Source of the DNA: Bradyrhizobium diazoefficiens
Lineage (GTDB): Bacteria; Pseudomonadota; Alphaproteobacteria; Rhizobiales; Xanthobacteraceae
Reading direction: 5' to 3'
NCBI RefSeq assembly: GCF_018129965.1
Contig: NZ_JAFCKW010000026.1
Location: 23,146-87,145, forward strand
DNA length: 64,000 nt
Shown: positions 49,998 through 57,188 of the stretch, in pieces
Layout of the letters: every line of letters starts with the position of its first letter
Numbering within the stretch: position 1 is the stretch's first letter
Translations under genes and position numbers: made by a program
The notes under the pieces: model-generated
Told to the model about the DNA's origin: nothing
The model's input: the letters and a program-made list of their open reading frames with translations, nothing else
Database searches by the model: none

Positions 49998-51446
49998 TTA
50001 CTTCGTGCTTATGAAATCCAGGCCCAACTTGGCGAGTTCGGTCCCGTCGCTACGCTGGATGACTCGAACCGCTGCGAATTCTTCTGATGTCGCAGTTGGC
50101 GCTGCATCTACGATCCACAAGGAATGCGCAGCCCTCGTCCACGGCATCACCAAATGCCCCTCGTTTTGAAGGTCTGAGTCGAGTTTCGTAACGCTGGCCT
50201 TGTACAGGCTGGAGAAATTGGGAGGGTGATCTCTCCCAAACAGCAGGAGTGATTGGTCAGGCAGCCGATAGGCGGCCTTGATCAAACCAGGTGTGAGGTT
50301 CTTCGTCATACGCCTGGTTTCCCGCAAGTTGCCGTCAAGCGTGATTAGGGTTGCCGAGTCCGTCGTGTTGGAAATGAGCTGCACGGCGGAACCCTGGCCA
50401 GTCGGCTGCACGAGAACCAGAAACATTCCGTCAAAGTGTGTTTCGGCTATAATCTTGCCGTTTGGACCGATGTGGAGAATTTCGGTACGTGGCCCGTTAA
50501 GCGGCGTACTTGCAGCAGCAAGAACAAACCCATGATCATCCAACTCCTGCAGCGGACTCATATAGTCGGGGCTGCCAACTAGGCTGTTGGAAACCGGCTC
50601 AAGCTTCTCCCATTGCAACTGTCCATCGGCATTGAAAGTCGCGAACCAGTAGAAAAACGTAATGAGAAAAGGCGGACCGGCTGGCGCCGCCGGGTTCGGT
50701 CGGCGCAAGATGGTAGTCCCCACGGCAATAATCCCGTTGCCTGATCGTTTGCAGCTGGTGAATCGGCTGGCGCCATAGCTCTGCTCATCACCGTGCGGCT
50801 TAAAGAGTTGCTCCTTGATCAGCTTTCCATCTTTGTCCAGGTGTGTGATGAGCCCATAGAAATGCTCATGTCCAGCAATACTGCTGCGAAATCCTGCATC
50901 ATGTCGTGGCAGCGCGCCGCAAAGAAAAGTGTCCCCGTCCGGCATACCGACAGCAGCGAAATACTGCGGGGCCGCGCTTAGGTCCCAAGCCGGGTCCAGC
51001 AGCGAAGAAACGTAATGCCATTTGATTTTGCCGTCAGCATCGGCGCGGATGGCATGTCCGTGGTGCCCGAATCCTGGCTCTGATCCGGTAATCAAGAACC
51101 CACCGTCATCGGCCCGCACGATGGAAATCGGATCGGCTACGATGCCTTCCGCTAGAACAACCTCTTTGGTTATCGTGGGCCCGACCGCTCCAACGGTACG
51201 TGACAAAGAAGCGCTGACTGCATTGAAAAAGCTCTTGAGCCCCGATTGCTGGCTATCACCCGCTGCAGGCTGCGCTTGACCAAGTGCACTCATTACAGGA
51301 GGAGTCCCGCTTGGCGATGCAGCGTTTTGCACCGTCGTCGCTACGGCTGTTCGCGAAACGAGGACGCTGAACACAACGATCAAAGACATAAACGCCGCGA
51401 GCTTTGCCAAGCGCCGCATATGGCTATCTTCGTAAAATGTACTCAT
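49998..51446 (-). CDS. Secreted hypothetical protein, beta-propeller-like
   Basis: A 482-residue protein with an N-terminal hydrophobic segment (AAFMSLIVVFSVLVSRTAVA), either signal peptide or anchor. A Ser/Ala/Gln-rich spacer is followed by repeats of the type IRADADGKIKWHYVS, HLDKDGKLIKEQL, FNADGQLQWEKL and IGPNGKIIAETHF, which resemble the D-G-x-x strands of PQQ/WD-type propellers. No family name is recognised. The start could be 51446 or the Met at 51419. It lies 31 bases upstream of the giant exoprotein gene on the same strand, so they are probably co-expressed, perhaps as exoprotein and partner. Confidence 0.7.
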   Translation of the reverse strand: MSTFYEDSHMRRLAKLAAFMSLIVVFSVLVSRTAVATTVQNAASPSGTPPVMSALGQAQPAAGDSQQSGLKSFFNAVSASLSRTVGAVGPTITKEVVLAEGIVADPISIVRADDGGFLITGSEPGFGHHGHAIRADADGKIKWHYVSSLLDPAWDLSAAPQYFAAVGMPDGDTFLCGALPRHDAGFRSSIAGHEHFYGLITHLDKDGKLIKEQLFKPHGDEQSYGASRFTSCKRSGNGIIAVGTTILRRPNPAAPAGPPFLITFFYWFATFNADGQLQWEKLEPVSNSLVGSPDYMSPLQELDDHGFVLAAASTPLNGPRTEILHIGPNGKIIAETHFDGMFLVLVQPTGQGSAVQLISNTTDSATLITLDGNLRETRRMTKNLTPGLIKAAYRLPDQSLLLFGRDHPPNFSSLYKASVTKLDSDLQNEGHLVMPWTRAAHSLWIVDAAPTATSEEFAAVRVIQRSDGTELAKLGLDFISTK

Positions 51447-51579
51447 ACCAAAAACCCGTCCCAGATGATGAAGCTATCTATATGCAACTCTTGGTCGTAT
51501 ATGCCAAACGCCACAATTAATGTCCATTCCCCGAAAAGGGGATGCTCACGCCAAACCAAAATGCAGCAAGCCGAAGTGG

Positions 51580-51894
51580 CTAAAATCCCCGTCGTGCCTT
51601 TCTTTTCGGCAGTTTCTCCAAGCCAAAAAGAACGGGCAGCACCATCCCCCTTCGCGAATCTTCGACTTGAATAAATCCGAACACGAGCGCAATCGCCGTC
51701 GCGTGCGTTTTGTTGGCTGCGTGCAGCTTTCTGCATAAGGTTTTGAGATGTGATCTAACCGTTTCGCCAGATAGTTCGAGAAGTCGCGCAATTTCTTCCG
51801 AAGTCTTCCCGCAGGCGGCCCATTTCAGCACCTCAACCTCGCGCGGCGAGAGCTGGACGCGCTTCCCCGTCTGTATGTTGCGAGAACGCGTCAT
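51580..51894 (-). CDS. Stand-alone LuxR-type HTH protein
   Basis: A 104-residue protein consisting almost only of a LuxR/GerE HTH (about 14-75; LSPREVEVLKWAACGKTSEE and LSGETVRSHLKTL), followed by a basic tail (GLEKLPKRKARRGF). There is no ligand-binding or receiver domain. It is the last gene of a run of four, overlapping the previous one by 4 nt. The secreted-protein genes start 134 bases further along the same strand, so it may activate them. Between them is a hairpin (CATTCCCC/GGGGATG, 51525-51544). Confidence 0.85.
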   Translation of the reverse strand: MTRSRNIQTGKRVQLSPREVEVLKWAACGKTSEEIARLLELSGETVRSHLKTLCRKLHAANKTHATAIALVFGFIQVEDSRRGMVLPVLFGLEKLPKRKARRGF

Positions 51895-52091
51895 TTCATC
51901 ACCCGCTTGATCGCGGCAATTACGGATTCAGCTTCCAGTTCGGTCGCGAAGTTCAATCCGTCTGCGAGGATTGCCTCCAAGGTCTCGGCGGCTCGCAGCA
52001 GAAGCTCGCGTTCGTGGCATTCTTGCTGCGGTTGGCTTGGTCGAGTTGGTTTGCTCTTGCCGGAAGCGGGCTGGAACGGTTTGCGCGTCAT
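51891..52091 (-). CDS. Small hypothetical protein, 66 residues
   Basis: A 66-residue protein, polar and Pro/Lys/Gln-rich in the first third (MTRKPFQPASGKSKPTRP), then an amphipathic helix (RELLLRAAETLEAILADGLN) and a C-terminal helix. It starts in the ATGA overlap with the gene before it and stops in the overlap with the LuxR gene. Function unknown; size and coupling suggest it may bind a neighbouring product. Confidence 0.65.
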   Translation of the reverse strand: MTRKPFQPASGKSKPTRPSQPQQECHERELLLRAAETLEAILADGLNFATELEAESVIAAIKRVMK

Positions 52092-52348
52092 CGCCTGCCT
52101 CCGAATATCCTGCCTGGCTTTCGCTGCGCTAGTTTCAGCTCCACGTCGGCCAGTGCCTTCGCCATATGCCAATGCTGGGCGACTTCGGCTGGCGTGAATC
52201 CTTTGGCGTTGAGATCCTGCGGTAGGCATGCCCCACTCTCTTCCACGATCTCGATGATCGCGGCCGCCATGCGTCCTGCTGGCGCGAACTTCCTGTCGTC
52301 GTTGCTTGTGATGAGGTCGACCACGCAGAATGAGGGTTGCGGGGTCAT
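52088..52348 (-). CDS. Small hypothetical protein, 86 residues
   Basis: An 86-residue soluble protein with MTPQPSFCVVDLITSNDDRK at the start, a central helix (AAAIIEIVEESG) and a basic end (KPGRIFGGRR). The segment GFTPAEVAQHWHMAKALADV resembles a helix-turn-helix, so DNA or protein binding is possible. It overlaps both neighbours by 4 nt. Not recognised. Confidence 0.65.
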   Translation of the reverse strand: MTPQPSFCVVDLITSNDDRKFAPAGRMAAAIIEIVEESGACLPQDLNAKGFTPAEVAQHWHMAKALADVELKLAQRKPGRIFGGRR

Positions 52349-52740
52349 GCGCGGCGCTCCCGCTCGATACGCTCCTCGGCAAGGCGCAGAATCTGGTTCG
52401 CGATCACATCGTCAGGGCCGGTGGCGAAGAACTCCCGCTGTTGGAAACGAACTTGCTGAAGCAGCAACTGCTCATACATGCTGAGCAGAGTCTGCCGGTC
52501 ATAGGAGAGGCGCGCCGATCCAGTCTCGCGGAGTTGGGTGACGTAGGCTTCGAGGAGTTCGCCAACGTCTTTGCTCCCGACCTCGGTCATGGCCTCCGGC
52601 ACCGAGGTAGCGCAAAACCCCTCGATCAATCGGGCAAGGGTCGCAGCACGTAATGCCTGCTTCTCGCGCGGCACGTTATCCAGGACGACCGCCAGAAAGC
52701 CAAGCGCCGTGAAAATCACTCTGTAGTCGTTGCGCGTCAT
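52345..52740 (-). CDS. Hypothetical protein, 131 residues
   Basis: A 131-residue, mostly helical protein and the first gene of the four-gene run. It has a hydrophobic N-terminal stretch (VIFTALGFLAVVLDNV) and long charged helices (SYDRQTLLSMYEQLLLQQVR). The start is the ATG at 52740; its ribosome site GGAGGAG overlaps the arm of a perfect hairpin (52746-52765), which may regulate translation of the operon. Not recognised. Confidence 0.65.
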   Translation of the reverse strand: MTRNDYRVIFTALGFLAVVLDNVPREKQALRAATLARLIEGFCATSVPEAMTEVGSKDVGELLEAYVTQLRETGSARLSYDRQTLLSMYEQLLLQQVRFQQREFFATGPDDVIANQILRLAEERIERERRA

Positions 52741-52745
52741 CACTC

Positions 52746-52765
52746 CTCCATCGCGTTTGATGGAG
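52746..52765 (-). promoter_or_regulatory. Hairpin covering the ribosome site of the small-gene operon
   Basis: Read on the minus strand, CTCCATC-AAACGC-GATGGAG is a perfect 7-bp stem. The GGAG at its 3' end is the start of the GGAGGAG ribosome site, 5 bases before the ATG at 52740, so folding would partly hide it. Confidence 0.5.
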
Positions 52766-52946
52766 TAATTTGGCGCGCCGCACGGCCCCGAAACCACGCG
52801 AATTTTTACGACTTTGTCCGACCCGGCTTAGGACTTTCTCGGAGAAATCGGCGAACTAGGAGATTGTCCGAAGAAACTTATGGAATCTTCACGTGAGGAA
52901 AGTGGGCCCCAACGCGCCGCCACAGGGTGCGACGACTGAATTCAGG

Positions 52947-53606
52947 TCAGGCGGATAATTTGGTAGGAGGCGCCGCAAACGGCAGGCCGGACTGCCAGTG
53001 CGCCTCGAATTCGGCGAGCTGAGCCCGAGCGACATCGATGCAGTGAATGACGTAGAACTCGTATTCGGTATTGGTGAGCGTCACGATGGCATGATGGTCG
53101 CCGAACAGAAGCACGGCGAGCGGCGTCATGGGATGCCGGGGGATCGACCGGAATTCGCAATAGGGAAGCGCGAGCTTCGCAGCCTGGGCGTTGGAAAGCA
53201 GGCAACGAAGTCTAGCCTGCTTTGCCAAACGCTCTAACCGCCCAAGCTTGGTAAAGTCATCGATACCGAGGCTTCTCGCGAACAATTCAGGCGTCCGGAA
53301 CACGGCGGTAATCTCGCCCTGGTCTTTTTCCATGGTGGTGAGAACGAGTTCGTAGAACTGGTCGCGGGCACTGGGGCCCTCGAAAATGATCCGCTTTTGC
53401 TCGACGCGGTTTATGCCCGTGCTGCCAATAAAGGCGATGCCACGTCTTTCAAGCGCGGCGCGAATCTTGTTGGCACTGCCGACCGACAATTGCCCCTTCT
53501 CAAGATTGAAGACAGTTGCGGGCGATACGCCAGCCTCCTCGGCAAGCATATCCTGCGACAACTCCAGCATGGCGCGTGCGCCCCTGATCTGTTCGCGGCT
53601 GATCAT
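52947..53606 (-). CDS. XRE-type HTH regulator with C-terminal sensor-like domain
   Basis: A 219-residue protein. An XRE/Cro-like HTH occupies 1-55 (MLAEEAGVSPATVFNLEKGQ). The remaining 160 residues form an alpha/beta domain ending in LAVLLFGDHHAIVTLTNTEY and LAEFEAHWQSGLP. This matches in order and pattern the protein encoded divergently at 54036, so they are paralogues. The C-terminal pattern (GD.xAI..., then final helix with W) is like PLD-fold ligand domains of some regulators; this is inference. It follows a 56-residue gene by 8 bases and is expected to control the shared intergenic region. Confidence 0.8.
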   Translation of the reverse strand: MISREQIRGARAMLELSQDMLAEEAGVSPATVFNLEKGQLSVGSANKIRAALERRGIAFIGSTGINRVEQKRIIFEGPSARDQFYELVLTTMEKDQGEITAVFRTPELFARSLGIDDFTKLGRLERLAKQARLRCLLSNAQAAKLALPYCEFRSIPRHPMTPLAVLLFGDHHAIVTLTNTEYEFYVIHCIDVARAQLAEFEAHWQSGLPFAAPPTKLSA

Positions 53607-53614
53607 GTCGGCCC

Positions 53615-53785
53615 TTACACCGCCACGGGTTCAAAAGCGGAGCACATCACAGCATTCCAGCGCTCTTCGAGCGGAAGAGGGGCTTCAACTCCATGGACGA
53701 TGCCTTCGCGACGCTCGATCATTTCAAGGAGGCTTTGCGCACCGAACTCGCCGTGGCGAATGACGTAGGTATTGAAATCAAGCAT
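53615..53785 (-). CDS. Small hypothetical protein, 56 residues
   Basis: A 56-residue protein, MLDFNTYVIRHGEFGAQSLL at the start and PLPLEERWNAVMCSAF near the end, with no membrane segment. GAGGAAACG directly before the ATG is a good ribosome site. It heads an operon with the XRE gene 8 bases downstream and reads divergently from the second XRE gene. It might be a ligand, an antitoxin-like partner or a small enzyme subunit; I cannot tell. Confidence 0.65.
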   Translation of the reverse strand: MLDFNTYVIRHGEFGAQSLLEMIERREGIVHGVEAPLPLEERWNAVMCSAFEPVAV

Positions 53786-53873
53786 CGTTTCCTCGCAAGA
53801 ATTCGTTGGTATAAAAATTCGCTCTATCAATGATTGTGAATATAAAATCTCAAAACCGCGAAAGCAATTCAAT

Positions 53874-54006
53874 TTGTAATCCAAAAGGCTACTAAAAGTA
53901 GCGTTGACTACCAAATACATGAAAGTAATTACCTGTTTTTGGTATCTTGTCGGGACCCTAACTATATTTTAGATATCTTCTTGTAATCCGAAACGCTACT
54001 TCAAGT
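53874..54006. promoter_or_regulatory. Repeated operator-like sites between the two XRE genes
   Basis: A 26-bp direct repeat (53874-53899 and 53981-54006; 22 of 26 identical, beginning TTGTAATCC and containing GCTACT) lies in the very AT-rich divergent gap. The left copy ends in a perfect dyad GCTACT-AAA-AGTAGC (53888-53902). One copy is near each divergent gene. Confidence 0.6.
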
Positions 54007-54035
54007 GATTTGGGAAGGGAGAGTCGAGTTTCAGA

Positions 54036-54707
54036 GTGAGATTGACGGCGCGACAAATTTCGGCAGCCATGGCTTTGGCTGGAATGAACCAAGATGAACT
54101 GGCATCTGCGGCGGGGATCGCGCGTCCATCATTGAACCGCATTGTGAATGAAGAAGCCGTAGCCAGGGATGAAACTCTCGGGAAACTTCGTCAGGCCCTC
54201 GAAGCCCGGAATGTTGAATTTTTATCAAACGAAGGCGTTCGCCTGAAGTCTAGCGACGTCGAAATATATGAGGGGGCGGAGCGGTTCGAGACCTTTACCA
54301 ATTTCGTCTATGAACAGATCCGGACATATGGCGGACACATCTGCCTTAGCGTTACAGACGAGCGACTGTTCTCCAAGTACCGCACCAATACGATCGAACA
54401 TTATCGGCGCATGCAAGAGCTGTTCGATCGCGGCGTCATCAAATCATTCCGGATTCTGGCGAACAAAAGCAACTTCTCGACAGAATATACTTACAACACT
54501 TACAGATGGCAGCCCGAAGGAACGATGGCACCTACTGCCTTCTATACTTTCTCGGACTATCTGGCGCTTATCTCCTTCGAGCATACCAATCCGCCATATG
54601 TCCTGCTCGTTCGATCCGCGCCGCTCGCCGAGACATATCACCGGGCATTTGATGTTGCATGGAATGCTGGAAAAGAGCCTCCGAAGACAGCGGAGGAGCG
54701 TAAATGA
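54036..54707 (+). CDS. XRE-type HTH regulator, paralogue of the divergent one
   Basis: A 223-residue protein with an XRE HTH at 1-57 (ARQISAAMALAGMNQDELAS and IARPSLNRIVNEEAV), then an alpha/beta domain with GGHICLSVTDERLFSKYRTN, IKSFRILANKSNFSTEYTY and the closing PYVLLVRSAPLAETYHRAFD. The order of elements parallels the protein at 52947-53606. The start is GTG at 54036 with AAGGGAGAG upstream; later starts would cut into the HTH. The 4-nt ATGA overlap with the GNAT gene links regulator and enzyme. Confidence 0.8.
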   Translation: MRLTARQISAAMALAGMNQDELASAAGIARPSLNRIVNEEAVARDETLGKLRQALEARNVEFLSNEGVRLKSSDVEIYEGAERFETFTNFVYEQIRTYGGHICLSVTDERLFSKYRTNTIEHYRRMQELFDRGVIKSFRILANKSNFSTEYTYNTYRWQPEGTMAPTAFYTFSDYLALISFEHTNPPYVLLVRSAPLAETYHRAFDVAWNAGKEPPKTAEERK

Positions 54708-55423
54708 CGCCGATAGAACTCTCATTGAAAGATGCCCAGCATGCGCTTCATAGGATTGAGATCAGGCCACTGACCGGTGAAGATGCACAGGCTTATTTCG
54801 CTTTGCGTCAACGAATTCTGAGTGTGGGAGACGGCCACTATTTCAGCGATTCTTATACGCGCGAAGCCGAACTGAAGACCGAGCACGAGCGGCGCGATTG
54901 GTGCAGAGAGAAGCCGGAACATTGCATCATAGGAGCATTCACGAACGGGCAGTTGAGCGGAATAGTGATGATCACACGCTTTGGGCCGATTGAGGATTCA
55001 ACGGTGGAATGGGAAGCCACATGGGTTGATCCAAAATTTCGGCGCACAGGGCTCACAAAGGCGCTTTACGAGCAAGTCCGAAACTGGACGATCGATCAAG
55101 GCTACGCACACGTGAAAGTCTTTATCCGCTCGGACAATACGAGATGGCTCGACATTCGTCTCAGGCAAGGTTTTGTTCAAACCGGGACGAAGCGCAACGA
55201 ACTCTGGGCGGATGGTACGACCGGAGACACCCACACCTTCAAGCTCGATCTGTGCCCGCAGCACAATGCTGAACGGGCGAAGCAGGCAATCCAGTATCTT
55301 GGCCAGACATTGGCCGCCATTTCGAAAGAACCAGGAGAGCTGCCAACTCGTGCTGGGGAAGGGCCGACTTCACAGGTGTCGCCAGGCCACCAAAAGTACC
55401 TACGCGATCGCAAATTTGGATAG
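54704..55423 (+). CDS. GNAT-family N-acetyltransferase
   Basis: A 239-residue protein with a GNAT domain at about 15-185. Motif A is WVDPKFRRTGLTKALYEQVR with the R-x-x-G-L-T pyrophosphate loop, and SDNTRWLDIRLRQGFVQTGT is the end motif. The acceptor is unknown. The last 50 residues are polar and not part of the fold. It begins in the stop codon of the XRE regulator. A regulator plus acetyltransferase in one unit could make or modify a small signal that the sensor-like domains read; this is speculation. Confidence 0.85.
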   Translation: MTPIELSLKDAQHALHRIEIRPLTGEDAQAYFALRQRILSVGDGHYFSDSYTREAELKTEHERRDWCREKPEHCIIGAFTNGQLSGIVMITRFGPIEDSTVEWEATWVDPKFRRTGLTKALYEQVRNWTIDQGYAHVKVFIRSDNTRWLDIRLRQGFVQTGTKRNELWADGTTGDTHTFKLDLCPQHNAERAKQAIQYLGQTLAAISKEPGELPTRAGEGPTSQVSPGHQKYLRDRKFG

Positions 55424-55436
55424 CTCAATCTCGCCT

Positions 55437-55634
55437 GGACCACATACGTTTGGCTATGGATCGCTCCTCGGGTCCCGCTGCGTCGATAGCTGCGACTGGG
55501 ATAAGACGTATGAACTGCTCGACGGAAGAACTTTCATCTGCCGATGTTAGTATCACGACCCGTCGAAAGTCCCCGTCGCCGACAGCTTCACGGTCACGAT
55601 CGATAACGAAGAATATAGCCCCTCGATAAGTTAG
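55437..55634 (+). pseudogene. Possible decayed small gene with in-frame stop
   Basis: One frame reads GPHTFGYGSLLGSRCVDSCD, then WDKTYELLDGRTFICRC, a TAG stop (55548), and on the same frame YHDPSKVPVADSFTVTIDNE to a second stop at 55632. Both parts look protein-like, with no start of their own, so this may be the 3' end of a lost gene interrupted by a nonsense codon. Confidence 0.3.
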
Positions 55635-55641
55635 ACCGCCC

Positions 55642-56073
55642 ATGATTGCAAAAATAATCACTCTGCTGATTGCGCTTCTTGTGTCCCTTCCGGCGTCAGC
55701 CGATCCGGTGAGCCTGCGATGCCGGATCAAGGGCCCGAGAGCATTCATCTATGGACGGCTGTCGGTCATGGTCGACCTCGAAGCTCGATCGGTCGAGGTT
55801 GAGGCCGACAAATGGCCCGGATACCGGTGGAGCTACCGCAATGGCAACATTGGACCGACGATGACGGGAGGCCCGGGGTGGGTATTGAAGCTGGACATTC
55901 CGGCAAGAGTGCCCGTCGTCCAATTCATGAACGTAACGCCGCAATGGATCACGATCGGGGCGCGCGACGTCGACGGTGATCTCGTGAAAGTCTCGACCTT
56001 CAACCGCTCCGCGCTCGGCAAGCATGGGGCGGCTTGCCGGTGGCATTCGTCGGAAGAGTTTGGCGTCGGCTAG
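55642..56073 (+). CDS. Small exported hypothetical protein, 143 residues
   Basis: A 143-residue protein with a signal peptide (MIAKIITLLIALLVSLPASA, cleaved before DPVSL) and a compact beta-rich mature part (RWSYRNGNIGPTMTGGPGWV, and DGDLVKVSTFNRSALG). Two Cys remain after cleavage (LRC and AACRW), likely one disulphide. No family recognised. It stands alone on the plus strand. Confidence 0.65.
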   Translation: MIAKIITLLIALLVSLPASADPVSLRCRIKGPRAFIYGRLSVMVDLEARSVEVEADKWPGYRWSYRNGNIGPTMTGGPGWVLKLDIPARVPVVQFMNVTPQWITIGARDVDGDLVKVSTFNRSALGKHGAACRWHSSEEFGVG

Positions 56074-56127
56074 AAACGGGCGCCCGGCAGCGCTGCCTCT
56101 TAGGCAAACCGATGTTAGCGCGCAAAA

Positions 56128-57048
56128 CTACTTGGATGCCCGGCGCCCTTCTGGCCACGGGTAGATACCGGCGTGTTGGGGCGTGACGTCGATGACGTAG
56201 TCGGGCGGGTTGAAGGGGAAGAGACCCGCCTTTTTGATTTGCGCCTGGACGTCGCTGAGTTCGTGACCCGTGTCGTCGAATATGAAAGTAAGAGCCTTGA
56301 GCCCCGCTAGGTTCTCGCGCATCGCAGTGTCCGACTTCTGAAGAAAGTGCTTCGCACCGCGAATGACGAAGATGTGGCCGACGGACATCACGGTCTTGAT
56401 AACTTTCGCGGCGCGCCGTTCGTCGAGACGCACGGCGTCGAGCTGCCCTCGAAGCGCCGGGTCACGGGTTTTGGCGAACTGCTCTCGTAGCGCGTCGGTT
56501 GCATCTCCCGTGTAGTCGGAGGCACGATAGGCCATGTCATGAGCTGCGAGCCGCTTGGCTATCGTGACGTCAGCAACGGCATTAGCGCGCGTGGCACCGG
56601 CTGGACAATCGACTGCCGAGGAATTCAAGTTCGCTTTGATCATTTTCTCTTCGAGCGCTTCAGCGGCACGCCGCTGTTCGGCCGTCGGATTTTTGACCAG
56701 GCTGTTGGCGATGATGCGGTCGTACCAAGGCTGACTATCGGCGGGTTCTTCGAGGAAGGCCCCCACAAAGCGGGCGCTGGCGTGCATTCCAATCGTCGCC
56801 TCGGCGGCGAGAAATTGATAGGGCTGCACTTGGCAATGGTTCTCGCCGAACAGCACGACGTCAGGCTGCCGTTCGTCATAGATGGTCTTGAGCTGGGCGA
56901 CGAGTTGTTCAAACTGCGCTTCCGTCAGGCCGGAGACCAGTGGCTCCGCCAAGGCGGCCGATGCGATCGAGGTCCAAAGCAGCGCTGCAAGTAATAATGA
57001 CCCCACTACTCGGAAAGATTTGCAACGGAATGGCCGATACGGTTGCAA
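56128..57048 (-). CDS. Exported ChaN/TIKI-like protein
   Basis: A 306-residue protein with a signal peptide (RVVGSLLLAALLWTSIASAA). The mature part starts with a long helix and the motif PDVVLFGENHCQ (about 62-73), resembling the G-E-x-H signature of the ChaN/EreA/TIKI fold; a later HIFVIRGAKHFLQKSD segment (about 226-241) resembles the second conserved His of that fold. Such proteins bind haem or metals or act as metallo-hydrolases. The assignment is tentative. The longest frame starts with TTG at 57048 and the true start is not certain. Confidence 0.6.
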   Translation of the reverse strand: MQPYRPFRCKSFRVVGSLLLAALLWTSIASAALAEPLVSGLTEAQFEQLVAQLKTIYDERQPDVVLFGENHCQVQPYQFLAAEATIGMHASARFVGAFLEEPADSQPWYDRIIANSLVKNPTAEQRRAAEALEEKMIKANLNSSAVDCPAGATRANAVADVTIAKRLAAHDMAYRASDYTGDATDALREQFAKTRDPALRGQLDAVRLDERRAAKVIKTVMSVGHIFVIRGAKHFLQKSDTAMRENLAGLKALTFIFDDTGHELSDVQAQIKKAGLFPFNPPDYVIDVTPQHAGIYPWPEGRRASK

Positions 57049-57151
57049 ACAGCCTAATCATTGTTGATTCCGGCCGAAAGATTGCGTATGGAACCACATC
57101 CAATTCTGCCCAACATGAGCTAACTCGCTGAAGCCTCGGAGCGTTCCTGTG

Positions 57152-57180
57152 CTGAAACAGAATCGGCCATTCTGTTTCAG
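57152..57180. promoter_or_regulatory. Perfect 12-bp inverted repeat before the recombinase gene
   Basis: CTGAAACAGAAT (57152-57163) and ATTCTGTTTCAG (57169-57180) are exact inverted copies with a 5-bp CGGCC spacer. The right arm ends where the ribosome site of the recombinase gene begins. It could be the recombinase core site or an operator. Confidence 0.65.
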
Positions 57181-57188
57181 AGGAAGCG

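Noticed and set aside
55425..55748. A 107-residue minus-strand frame after the GNAT gene
   Set aside because: It overlaps the start of the exported 143-residue gene, which has a clear signal peptide.
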